The translations under genes were made by a program, and so were the position numbers. Below, in pieces: positions 14,071 to 22,870 of a stretch of DNA of 64,000 nucleotides; position 1 is the first letter of the stretch, and the number at the start of each line of letters is the position of its first letter. Source of the stretch: Amaranthus tricolor (taxonomy: Eukaryota; Streptophyta; Magnoliopsida; Caryophyllales; Amaranthaceae); contig NC_080058.1 in assembly GCF_026212465.1 (NCBI RefSeq), forward strand, positions 20,832,872 to 20,896,871, given 5' to 3'. The notes under the pieces were generated by a model. It worked only from the letters and a program-made list of their open reading frames with translations, did no database searches and was not told the origin of the DNA.

Positions 14071-14730
14071 TGACCAAGATGGTCAAGGTACAAGTGTCCA
14101 AGATGTCCAAGTCCAATCCAATGCAAGGGAATTAATTTTGTCCAAGTCTTATTTTGATCATAGCATGCACGGTCCAAATAAGTCATCAAATGGTTGTACT
14201 TTGCTAAGTATGACTAAGTACTTTGTTGAAAGTATAAATTAAAGGGTGTCGGTTACAAGGAATTAATTCCAAACAGTTTTGGAATACGAAGGGGCATGTT
14301 TTAAGGAGATTTAAAGCTGGTTTTTAATCTCATTTAAAGCTGCAGTTTTGGAATTCAAAGGGGCATGTTTTTAGGAGTATTTATGGCTGAATATTAACCT
14401 TTTTAAGTGGGGGTTACTAGGCATTATTGTAGGAGTAAAATGCAATAATAAAGAAGCTTAAATGGAGGAGTAAATGGGAGTTACCAGGCAAATGAATGGG
14501 CTGTTTTGGATGTTACTTTGCACACTTGAAGGAGCCATGTGAAGAGTTTAATTGCTGGCCATTTCTTCCCTAGTTTTAATCTTTGTTTAATTAGTCTTAA
14601 GTGTGTGTAATGGAGATTAATGTGGACATTGATTAGCCACTTAATTCTCTTTTATTTTGTTGTCTTTTTATTTTCTTTTGTGAATTTATTTAGGCAAGTG
14701 AAAGGTTGTAATTATTTAATGTAAGAATGC

Positions 14731-14738
14731 TATATATA
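14731..14738 (+). promoter_or_regulatory. TATA box of the LTR promoter
   Basis: TATATATA in the context GAATGCTATATATAGCATAC, itself a short palindrome, about 660 bp into the LTR. The same motif lies at 19013-19020 in the 3' LTR. It is the best TATA match in the LTR and is suitably placed for transcription starting in the last third of the LTR. Confidence 0.6.
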
Positions 14739-14874
14739 GCATACTTTGATGAATGAAAAACACATCCAGAAATTTGCCAAAAAACTTGTGTTTTGTTTAT
14801 TGAACTTGACTTGTGTTTAGTCAATTTTAATTGTCCAAATTTGAGTGTTCCAAATTTGAAGAGTTAGAGTTTTA

Positions 14875-15000
14875 GTGAGAGTTCCTAAAACTAAAGCTTG
14901 TAGTTGACGATTTGGTGAGAGTTCCCTAATCTAAGCTACACCCAAACAAGTGAGTGAGTGTTCCTCCTTGTTATATCCTCAAGTTTAGGGTGAGAGTTCC
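14875..15000 (+). repeat. Four short direct repeats in the LTR leader
   Basis: GTGAGAGTTCC at 14875, 14915 and 14990, with the variant GTGAGTGTTCC at 14954, spaced 40, 39 and 36 bp. They lie downstream of the TATA box, so they should be in the transcript leader. The same set is at about 19157-19282 in the 3' LTR. Function unknown. Confidence 0.75.
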
Positions 15001-15102
15001 CCTAACTAATCTGATCATACTAAAAAAATATACCAAAAAAACGTGTGACCCCTTTAACTTATCATTTTGTAACAAGGTTTCTCGTCTTGTTTACACATCA
15101 TT

Positions 15103-15120
15103 TGGCGCGCCAGGTAGGGG
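15103..15120 (+). other. Putative tRNA primer-binding site
   Basis: TGGCGCGCCAGGTAGGGG begins two bases after the LTR end. The initial TGG pairs with the universal tRNA 3' CCA, and the following GC-rich stretch contrasts with its surroundings. It does not match the common plant initiator-Met site (TGGTATCAGAGC). I could not assign the tRNA. Confidence 0.7.
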
Positions 15121-15164
15121 GAGTTTTTCCATACACTTCCAAAGGGGTCGAATACCTACATATC

Positions 15165-18100
15165 ATGGGAGAGAATCAAGATTTGAGGGTAGCTTTGGAA
15201 GCTCTCAATCGATCCATTGCTAGTCAAGAAAGGTTGGCCGAGACTAATGCCAATCTACAAGGGAATCTTGCTGCCTTAATGGCAAGACTCTTGAACGAGC
15301 AAGATAGGAGAGATCAAGATGAAGAACCTCCACCTAGGAGGAAGGATAGGAGTCTCAAAGTAGACGTCCCTTCCTTTGATGGGTCACTTGATCCAGAGAA
15401 GTACTTGGAATGGGAGAAATCCTTGGAAAGGTACTTTGAGTACAAGGATATTCAAGAAGAAGTGCAGAAATATAAGATAGCCAAGGTGAAACTGAAGGGC
15501 TATGGTGACAGTTGGTTGCAAGGGGAACAAAGGGCACGTACCCTTAGGGGTAAAGCTCCCATATCAACTTGGAACAAGATGAAGAAACGGATGAGAGACC
15601 GTTTCATTCCTCACAATTACAAGCAAAGCCAATATGTGAAGTGGAGTACTTTGCAACAAAATGGAGATTCCGTGGAAGACTACATCAAAGAGTTTGATAG
15701 GCTTGCCATTGTGTGTGAAGTAACTGAAAATGAAGAGCTCAAAATGGGGCGTTTTGTAGCTGGGTTGGATCAAGAATTACAAGACAAGCTTGAAGGTTAC
15801 ACTAACCTCACGTTTGTGGAAGCTTGCAAACTTGTGACCAAGTTTGATGCTAGGAGGAAAAAGAAGAAAACGCCTACCACTACTCCAGTGGTGCGCAAAC
15901 CACCCTTCACCTTGAAGGAGGGTTCTTCCTTTAGCAAGTCAAATGAAGCACTTAAGAAAGACAAGAAAGACTTCAAACTTAGCGACATTGTCTGTTACAA
16001 GTGTGGAGGTAGAGGTCATTTCAAGAAGGATTGTCCTAACTCAAGAGCTTTAACAATCCAAGAGGTTAAGCTTATGGCCACGCAAAACATTAATTGGGAG
16101 GATTTTGAAACAGAAGAAGAGGAGATCGAGAATCCCAATGAAGAGGATGGGGAAGAAGATCATTGCTTTCCGGAGATGGAGGACAAAACCAATCTGGTTG
16201 TTAGGAGGGCATTGCAAGCACGAGTGGAGGAGCCTTTGGCGCCACAAAGGCAACACATTTTCATCACCAAATGTAAAATTGGTGACGAGGTATGTGATTT
16301 AATTATTGACGGGGGTAGTGAGGCTAATACTGTGTCAAAGACTTTAGTGTCTAGACTTGGTCTTACCACCACTAATCATCCACACCCTTACAAGTTGAGT
16401 TGGTTAGATTCTAATTCTAGTACGGGAGTTAGAAAGCAATGCATGGTTAGTTTTTCTATTGGTTCCTATCATGATAGTCAATTGTGTGATATTGTGTCAA
16501 TGGATGCTTGTCATATTCTGCTCGGTAGGCCATGGCAAACGGATAGAAAATCATTTCATGATGGATACCATAATACATACACTATAACTCACCAAGGGAA
16601 ACAAAAAAAATTACACCCTTTACCACCCCCACGGCTTTCACAAAAACCACACAAAGAAATTTCTTTATTGTCCTTTAAAGAATTTGAGAGGGAGTTTGAA
16701 GAAGTGAAGGAAAAAATGTGCAACACTCCTATTCTTGCACTTCCAAATTTTTCCAAGCCGTTTGAGGTTGAATGTGATGCAAGTGGGAGAGGAATTGGCG
16801 CCGTGTTGATCCAAGAAGGGCGTCCAATCGCTTATTTTAGCGAGAAGTTGAGCCAAGGCAAGCTGAATTATTCCACCTATGATAAAGAGTTCTATGCAAT
16901 GGTAAGAGCTTTAGATCATTGGTCACATTATTTGAGGCCACAACCGTTCATACTACATTCTGATCATGAGTCTTTAAGATTCATTCATGGCCAAAAGAAG
17001 CTGAATTCGAGGCCTGCTAAGTGGGTGGAGTTCTTGCAAACATTTAACTTTTCCTCTAAATACAAGAGTGGGAAAGCTAATGTTGTTACGGATGCCTTAT
17101 CTAGAAGACATTCTCTACTTGGAGTGGTGGAAGCTAAGATTCTTGGTTTTGATTTGATCAAAGAGTACTACAAGGAAGATGGTGATTTTAATGGCGTCAT
17201 GGAGAAATGTGTTCATGGAGTTTATGATTTATTTTCCTTACATGATGGTTTTCTTTTCAAGGGAAATAGATTATGCATTCCTAAGTGTCCAATTAGAAGT
17301 TTGTTGATTCATGAAGTTCATGGAGGAGGTCTAGCTGGTCACGTTGGGATTCAAAAGACAATGGAGCTTCTTCAAGCTCACTTTTACTGGCCAAAGATGT
17401 TAGCTACGGTTCATCATGTGGTTAGTCGTTGCTCTACTTCTCAAAGGGCAAAAATGGTGTTTCATAAGGGTCTTTACAAGCCTTTGCCAGTTCCCGAGAG
17501 ACCTTGGGAAGATGTTAGTATGGATTTTATTGTAGCTTTACCTAGAACTCAAAGGGGTAAAGATTCAATAATGGTGGTTGTTGATAGGTTCTCAAAAATG
17601 GCTCACTTCATTCCATGTCATAAAACTGAAGATGCCATGAAAGTGGCTAAGCTATATTTTGAGGAAGTGGTTCGTTTTCATGGGGTGCCACGCACCATTG
17701 TGTCCGATCGAGATACAAAGTTCCTAAGTCATTTTTGGAAGTCATTATGGCGTCTCATGGGAACTAAGTTGCTGTTTTCTACATCACATCATCCACAAAC
17801 CGACGGTCAAACCGAGGTGGTGAATAGAGTTCTTGGTTCTTTGCTTAGAACATTGGTTAGTAAGAGCACCAAGGATTGGGATGTTAAGCTTGCTCATGCC
17901 GAGTTTGCTTACAATAGGACTCCTAGTGCTACTACAAAGTATTCACCTTTTGAAGTAGTCTACGGGGTTAATCCCTATGTTCCTATTGATCTTATTGCTC
18001 TACCTCAAGATAAGTTTGTGCATGGAGGTGCAAAAGAGCAAGCCGAGTTCATGGTCAAGATTCACAAGGAAGTGAGGAAGAATATTGAAAAGGCCAATGA

Positions 18101-18524
18101 GACTTACAAGAAACAAGCCAACAAAAGGGTTAGAAACGTGAAGAACTTTGAAGTTGGTGACTTAGTGTGGATTTACATGAGGAAAGAAAGATTTCCTAGT
18201 CAAAGGAAAAACAAGCTCATGCCACGAGCTGAAGGTCCATTTGAAGTAGTGGAAAAGATCAATGACAATGCATACAAGGTTGATTTGGGTGATCTTGCAC
18301 TATATTATGATGATGAAGAATTGAGGGCAATTCCCTTTGAAGAAGAGGAGGATGACCAAGATGGTCAAGGTACAAGTGTCCAAGATGTCCAAGTCCAATC
18401 CAATGCAAGGGAATTAATTTTGTCCAAGTCTTATTTTGATCATAGCATGCACGGTCCAAATAAGTCATCAAATGGTTGTACTTTGCTAAGTATGACTAAG
18501 TACTTTGTTGAAAGTGTAAATTAA
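15165..18524 (+). CDS. gag-pol: Gag-Pol polyprotein, RT-less, of a CRM-like Ty3/gypsy element
   Basis: Frame of 1119 residues from the ATG at 15165. The frame is open from 15045, inside the LTR, but the 15165 ATG follows the primer site and starts a gag-like N-terminus. Order: gag with retrotransposon capsid region (about residues 65-230); zinc knuckle CX2CX4HX4C at 277-290; aspartic protease with the IIDGGS active site, Asp382; RNase H from CDAS (Asp538) to the TDALSRR motif; integrase with HHCC-type N-terminal region, catalytic Asp787, Asp848 and Glu884 (35 residues between the last two, as in D,D35E), and a GDLVWIYMRKERFP C-terminal domain. Between protease and RNase H (about residues 490-520) the entire reverse transcriptase, including its YxDD box, is missing, yet the frame is kept. 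In the integrase zinc motif the last cysteine is serine (Cys756-x2-Ser759). The last ~57 residues are encoded by the 3' LTR. No stop or frameshift. Likely moved by enzymes of an autonomous relative. Confidence 0.93.
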   Translation: MGENQDLRVALEALNRSIASQERLAETNANLQGNLAALMARLLNEQDRRDQDEEPPPRRKDRSLKVDVPSFDGSLDPEKYLEWEKSLERYFEYKDIQEEVQKYKIAKVKLKGYGDSWLQGEQRARTLRGKAPISTWNKMKKRMRDRFIPHNYKQSQYVKWSTLQQNGDSVEDYIKEFDRLAIVCEVTENEELKMGRFVAGLDQELQDKLEGYTNLTFVEACKLVTKFDARRKKKKTPTTTPVVRKPPFTLKEGSSFSKSNEALKKDKKDFKLSDIVCYKCGGRGHFKKDCPNSRALTIQEVKLMATQNINWEDFETEEEEIENPNEEDGEEDHCFPEMEDKTNLVVRRALQARVEEPLAPQRQHIFITKCKIGDEVCDLIIDGGSEANTVSKTLVSRLGLTTTNHPHPYKLSWLDSNSSTGVRKQCMVSFSIGSYHDSQLCDIVSMDACHILLGRPWQTDRKSFHDGYHNTYTITHQGKQKKLHPLPPPRLSQKPHKEISLLSFKEFEREFEEVKEKMCNTPILALPNFSKPFEVECDASGRGIGAVLIQEGRPIAYFSEKLSQGKLNYSTYDKEFYAMVRALDHWSHYLRPQPFILHSDHESLRFIHGQKKLNSRPAKWVEFLQTFNFSSKYKSGKANVVTDALSRRHSLLGVVEAKILGFDLIKEYYKEDGDFNGVMEKCVHGVYDLFSLHDGFLFKGNRLCIPKCPIRSLLIHEVHGGGLAGHVGIQKTMELLQAHFYWPKMLATVHHVVSRCSTSQRAKMVFHKGLYKPLPVPERPWEDVSMDFIVALPRTQRGKDSIMVVVDRFSKMAHFIPCHKTEDAMKVAKLYFEEVVRFHGVPRTIVSDRDTKFLSHFWKSLWRLMGTKLLFSTSHHPQTDGQTEVVNRVLGSLLRTLVSKSTKDWDVKLAHAEFAYNRTPSATTKYSPFEVVYGVNPYVPIDLIALPQDKFVHGGAKEQAEFMVKIHKEVRKNIEKANETYKKQANKRVRNVKNFEVGDLVWIYMRKERFPSQRKNKLMPRAEGPFEVVEKINDNAYKVDLGDLALYYDDEELRAIPFEEEEDDQDGQGTSVQDVQVQSNARELILSKSYFDHSMHGPNKSSNGCTLLSMTKYFVESVN
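18339..18352 (+). other. Polypurine tract
   Basis: GAAGAAGAGGAGGA directly abuts the 3' LTR and would prime plus-strand DNA synthesis. It is also translated as acidic residues in the polyprotein, as expected when the coding region overlaps the LTR. Confidence 0.85.
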
Positions 18525-19382
18525 AGGGTGTCGGTTACAAGGAATTAATTCCAAACAGTTTTGGAATACGAAGGGGCATGTTTTAAGGAGATTTAAAGCT
18601 GGTTTTTAATCTCATTTAAAGCTGCAGTTTTGGAATTCAAAGGGGCATGTTTTTAGGAGTATTTATGGCTGAATATTAACCTTTTTAAGTGGGGGTTACT
18701 AGGCATTATTGTAGGAGTAAAATGCAATAATAAAGAAGCTTAAATGGAGGAGTAAATGGGAGTTACCAGGCAAATGAATGGGCTGTTTTGGATGTTACTT
18801 TGCACACTTGAAGGAGCCATGTGAAGAGTTTAATTGCTGGCCATTTCTTCCCTAGTTTTAATCTTTGTTTAATTAGTCTTAAGTGTGTGTAATGGAGATT
18901 AATGTGGACATTGATTAGCCACTTAATTCTCTTTTATTTTGTTGTCTTTTTATTTTCTTTTGTGAATTTATTTAGGCAAGTGAAAGGTTGTAATTATTTA
19001 ATGTAAGAATGCTATATATAGCATACTTTGATGAATGAAAAACACATCCAGAAATTTGCCAAAAAACTTGTGTTTTGTTTATTGAACTTGACTTGTGTTT
19101 AGTCAATTTTAATTGTCCAAATTTGAGTGTTCCAAATTTGAAGAGTTAGAGTTTTAGTGAGAGTTCCTAAAACTAAAGCTTGTAGTTGACGATTTGGTGA
19201 GAGTTCCCTAATCTAAGCTACACCCAAACAAGTGAGTGAGTGTTCCTCCTTGTTATATCCTCAAGTTTAGGGTGAGAGTTCCCCTAACTAATCTGATCAT
19301 ACTAAAAAAATATACCAAAAAAACGTGTGACCCCTTTAACTTATCATTTTGTAACAAGGTTTCTCGTCTTGTTTACACATCA
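18353..19382 (+). repeat. 3' LTR (1030 bp)
   Basis: Second copy of the LTR. It includes the end of the polyprotein frame (stop at 18522-18524) and the same TATA motif (19013) and leader repeats as the 5' copy. The single difference I found is G at 18516 against A at 14234. Confidence 0.96.
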
Positions 19383-21689
19383 GATTAGAATCGAAAATAA
19401 TAGTCATATTCTTTAAATTACGTGCTAAGTTGCGTTTTTGGTACTTTCTTGTAAAAAGCGGTTGAAACTAGGTTTGTTCGCAACGAAACTTGCCACACAA
19501 AACTATTTGGTATATCGTATTGTGTTGAAATGGTTAGAATCAAAAACAATAGTCATATACTTGAAATTACGTGCTAAGTTGCATTTTTGAGGTGTTTGTA
19601 AGCTTTTTTGAAATTTCGCGCATAAAGCATTTCAAAATTGGTTTTTTTGCCACCAAACTTAGCACACAATAATATTTGGTATAGCTTATTGCGTTGAAAT
19701 GGATAGAATCGAAACCTATAGTCATATGCTTGAAAGTACGTGCTAAGTTTTTTCTCGCATAACGTGCTTCAATCTTCGTTTTTTTACACGAAACTTAGAT
19801 ATTATTGTGTTACAATGGTTAAAATCGAGAACAATAGTTATATGCTTGAAATTAGGTGCTAAGTTGCTTTTTTAAACGTTTAGGGCACCTTCTCGCAAAA
19901 AGTGGTTGAAACTTGGTTTGTTTGCAACGAACCTTGGCACACAACACTATTTGGTATATCTTACTATGTTGAAATGGTTAAAATCGAAAATAATACTCAT
20001 ATGCTAGAAATTATGTGCTAAATTGCTATTTTGAGATTTTTTTTAAACGTTTTTTGCACTTTCTCGCATAAAGTAGTTCAAATTTAGTTTGTGTGCCACA
20101 AAACTAGGCACACAACACTATTTCGTATATGATATTGTGTTAAAACGGTTAGCATCAAAAACAATAGTCATATGCTTGAAATTACGTGCTAAGTTGCATT
20201 TTTAAGTTTCTTTTAAGCGTTATTGACACTTTCATGCAAAAAGTGGTTGAAACTTGGTTTATATGCCCCGGAACTTGGCATACAACACTATTTAGTATAT
20301 CTTATTGTGTTGAAGTGGTAGTAATTGAAAACAATAGTCATAGGCTTGAACTTACGTGCTAAGTTGCGTTTTTGAGGTTTTTAAAGCATTTTTGAACTTT
20401 CTCGTAAAAAGTGGTTGAAACTTGGTTTGTTTGCCATGAAAATTCGCACACGAAGCTATTTGGTATACTTTATTGTGTTAATATGGTTAGAATCGAAAAA
20501 AATAATCATATGCTTGAACTTACGTACTAAGTTGCGTTTTTTTTGGTTTTTTTAAGAGTTTTGTGCACCTTATCGCAAAAAGTGGTTCAAAACTAGGTTT
20601 GTTATCGATGAAACTTGGCACGTAACACTATTTGGTAGATGTTATTGTGTCGAAATGGTTAGAATCGAAAAAAATAGTTATACGCTTGAAATTACGTGCT
20701 AAGGTGCGTTTTTTTTTAATCGTTTTTGGCACTTTCTCGCATAAAGTGGTCAAACTTGGTTTGTTTGCCACGACGCTTGGCACACAACACTATTTGGTAT
20801 ATATTATTGGGTTGAAATGGTTAGAATCAAAAACAATGGTCATATGCTTGAAATTACGTGCTAAGTTGCATTTTTTAGGTTTTTTTAAGCATTTTGGGCA
20901 CTTTCTCGCAAAAAGTGGTTAAAAACTGGTTTGTTTGCCAGGAAACGTGGCAAACAACACTATTTGGTATATGCATTTGTGTTGAAATGGTTAGAATCGA
21001 AAACAATAGTCATATGCTTTAAATTACGTGATAAGTTGCATTTTTGCGGTTATTTTTACCGTTTTTGACACTTTCTATCAAAAAGTGGTTGTTTGTTTGC
21101 AACGAAACTTGGCACACAACACTATTTGGTTATCTTATTGAGTTGAATTGGGTAGAATCGAAAACAATAGTCTTATGCTTGAAATTACGTTCTAATTTTT
21201 CTTTTTGAAGATTTTTTAAGCGTTTTTGGTACTTTCTTGAAAAAAGTGGTTGAAACTTTGTTTGTTTGCAACAAAACTTGGCACACAAGACTATTTGGAA
21301 TATCTTACTATGTTGAAATTGTTAAAATCGAAAATAATACTCATATACTTGAAATTACGTGCTACATTGCGATTTTGAGATTTTTTTTTTAAAACTTTTT
21401 TGACACTTTCTCACATAAACTGGTTCAAATTTGGTTTGTTTTCCCCGAAACATGGCACACAACACTATTTGGTATATGATATTGTGTTAAAACGGTTAGA
21501 ATAAAAAAGAATAGTCATCTGCTTTAAATTACGCGCTAAGTTGCACTTTTGAGGTTTTTTAAACGTTTTTGGCACTTTCTCGTAAAAAGTGGTTGAAACT
21601 AAGTTTGTTATCCACGGAACATGGCGCGCAACACGATTTGGTATGTGTTATTGTGATTAAATGGATAGAATCGAAATAAATAGTCATAT

Positions 21690-22870
21690 GCTTGAAATTA
21701 CATGCTAAGTTGCGTTTTTGAGTTTTTTTTATCGTATTTGGCACTTTCTCACATAAAGTGGTTAAAACATGGTTGTTTGCCACGACACCTGGCACACTAC
21801 ACTATTTGCTATATATTATTGGGTTGAAATGGTTAGAATCAAAAACAATAGGTAGATGCTTGAAATTACGTGCAAAGTTACGTTTTTTAGGTTTTTTTAA
21901 GCGTTTTGTGCACTTTCTTGCAAAAAGTGGTTAAAACTTGTTTGTTTGCCAGGAAACATGGCACACTACACTGTTTGGTATTAGTTATTGTGTTTAAATG
22001 GTTGGAATCAAACACAATAGTCATATGCTTGAAATTACGTGCTAAGTTATGGTTTTTAGGCTTTTATAAGCGTTTTTAACACTTTTTTGCAAAAAGTGGT
22101 TGTTTGTTTGCAATGAAATTTGGCACGCAGCACTATTTGGTATATCTTATAGTGTTAAAATGGTTAGAATCGAAAACAACAGTCATATTTTTGAAATTAC
22201 GTGCTAATTTGTGTTTTTCAGATTTTTTAAGCGTTTTTGGCACTTTCTCGTATAAAGTGGTTCAAACTTGGTTTGTTTGCCACGAAACATGGCACACAAC
22301 ACTATTTGGTATATGTTATAGTATAGAAAAAGTTAGAATCTAAAATAATAGTTATATGCTTTAAAATACATGCTAAGCTGCGTTTTTGAAGGTTTTTAAG
22401 CGTTTTTTGCACTATCTCGTAAAAAGTGATTGAAACTTGGTTTGTTTGCCACGAAACTTGACACACAAAGCTATTTGTTATATGATATTGTGTTGAAATG
22501 GTTAGAATTTAAAACAATAGTCATATTCTTGATATAAAGTGCTAAGTTCCATTTTTGAGGTTCTTTTAAGCGTTTTTTGCACTTTCTTGCAAAACGTGGT
22601 TGAAACTTGGTTTGTTTGCCAGGAACCGTGGAACACAACACTATTTTGTATATGTTATGCTGGTGAAATGGTTAGAATTGAAAACAATAGTCATATGATT
22701 GAAATTAAGTGCTAATTTGTGTTTTTGAGGTTTTCTAAACGTTCTTCGCGCTTTCTAACATAAAATCATTCAAACTTGGTTTGTTTCCCACGACACTTGG
22801 CACACAACAATATTCGGTATATATTTTTTGGTTGAAATGGTTAGAATTAAAAAATATAATTATATGCTTG
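21690..22870. repeat. Satellite block repeated ~14.98 kb downstream (copy 1)
   Basis: A run of about seven monomers with rare variants (GTATTTGGCACTTTCTCACATAAAG, ACAATAGGTAGATGC, a shortened GTGGTTGTTTGTTTGCAATG monomer) matches 36666-37846 in the same order. The distance between shared points is 14976 bp (22104 and 37080). Confidence 0.65.

Larger units (their letters stand above)
14071..15100 (+). repeat. 5' LTR (1030 bp)
   Basis: Matches 18353-19382 at every position I compared except one. Starts TGACCAAGATGG and ends TTACACATCA. It carries 172 bp that, in the 3' copy, encode the C-terminus of the polyprotein. Confidence 0.96.
14071..19382 (+). mobile_element. Ty3/gypsy LTR retrotransposon, CRM-like, lacking reverse transcriptase
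   Basis: 5312-bp element with two 1030-bp LTRs that begin TG and end CA, a primer-binding site directly after the left LTR, a purine tract directly before the right LTR, and a 5-bp target duplication. One long frame encodes gag, protease, RNase H and integrase in the Ty3/gypsy order; the reverse transcriptase expected between protease and RNase H is absent. The frame runs into the 3' LTR and the gag resembles that of plant centromeric (CRM) elements, which also have the coding region overlapping the 3' LTR. By eye the LTRs differ only at 14234 (A) versus 18516 (G), so the insertion is very recent. It is inserted in the satellite. Clade placement is from memory of family features, not from a tree. 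Confidence 0.93.

Noticed and set aside
14071..14189. Minus-strand open frames over the LTR ends (13968-14189 and 18259-18471)
   Set aside because: Same sequence in both LTRs, antisense to the polyprotein C-terminus, no domain.
15045..15164. Upstream in-frame ATG at 15045 as the polyprotein start
   Set aside because: It lies inside the 5' LTR and before the primer-binding site; the ATG at 15165 begins the gag-like sequence.
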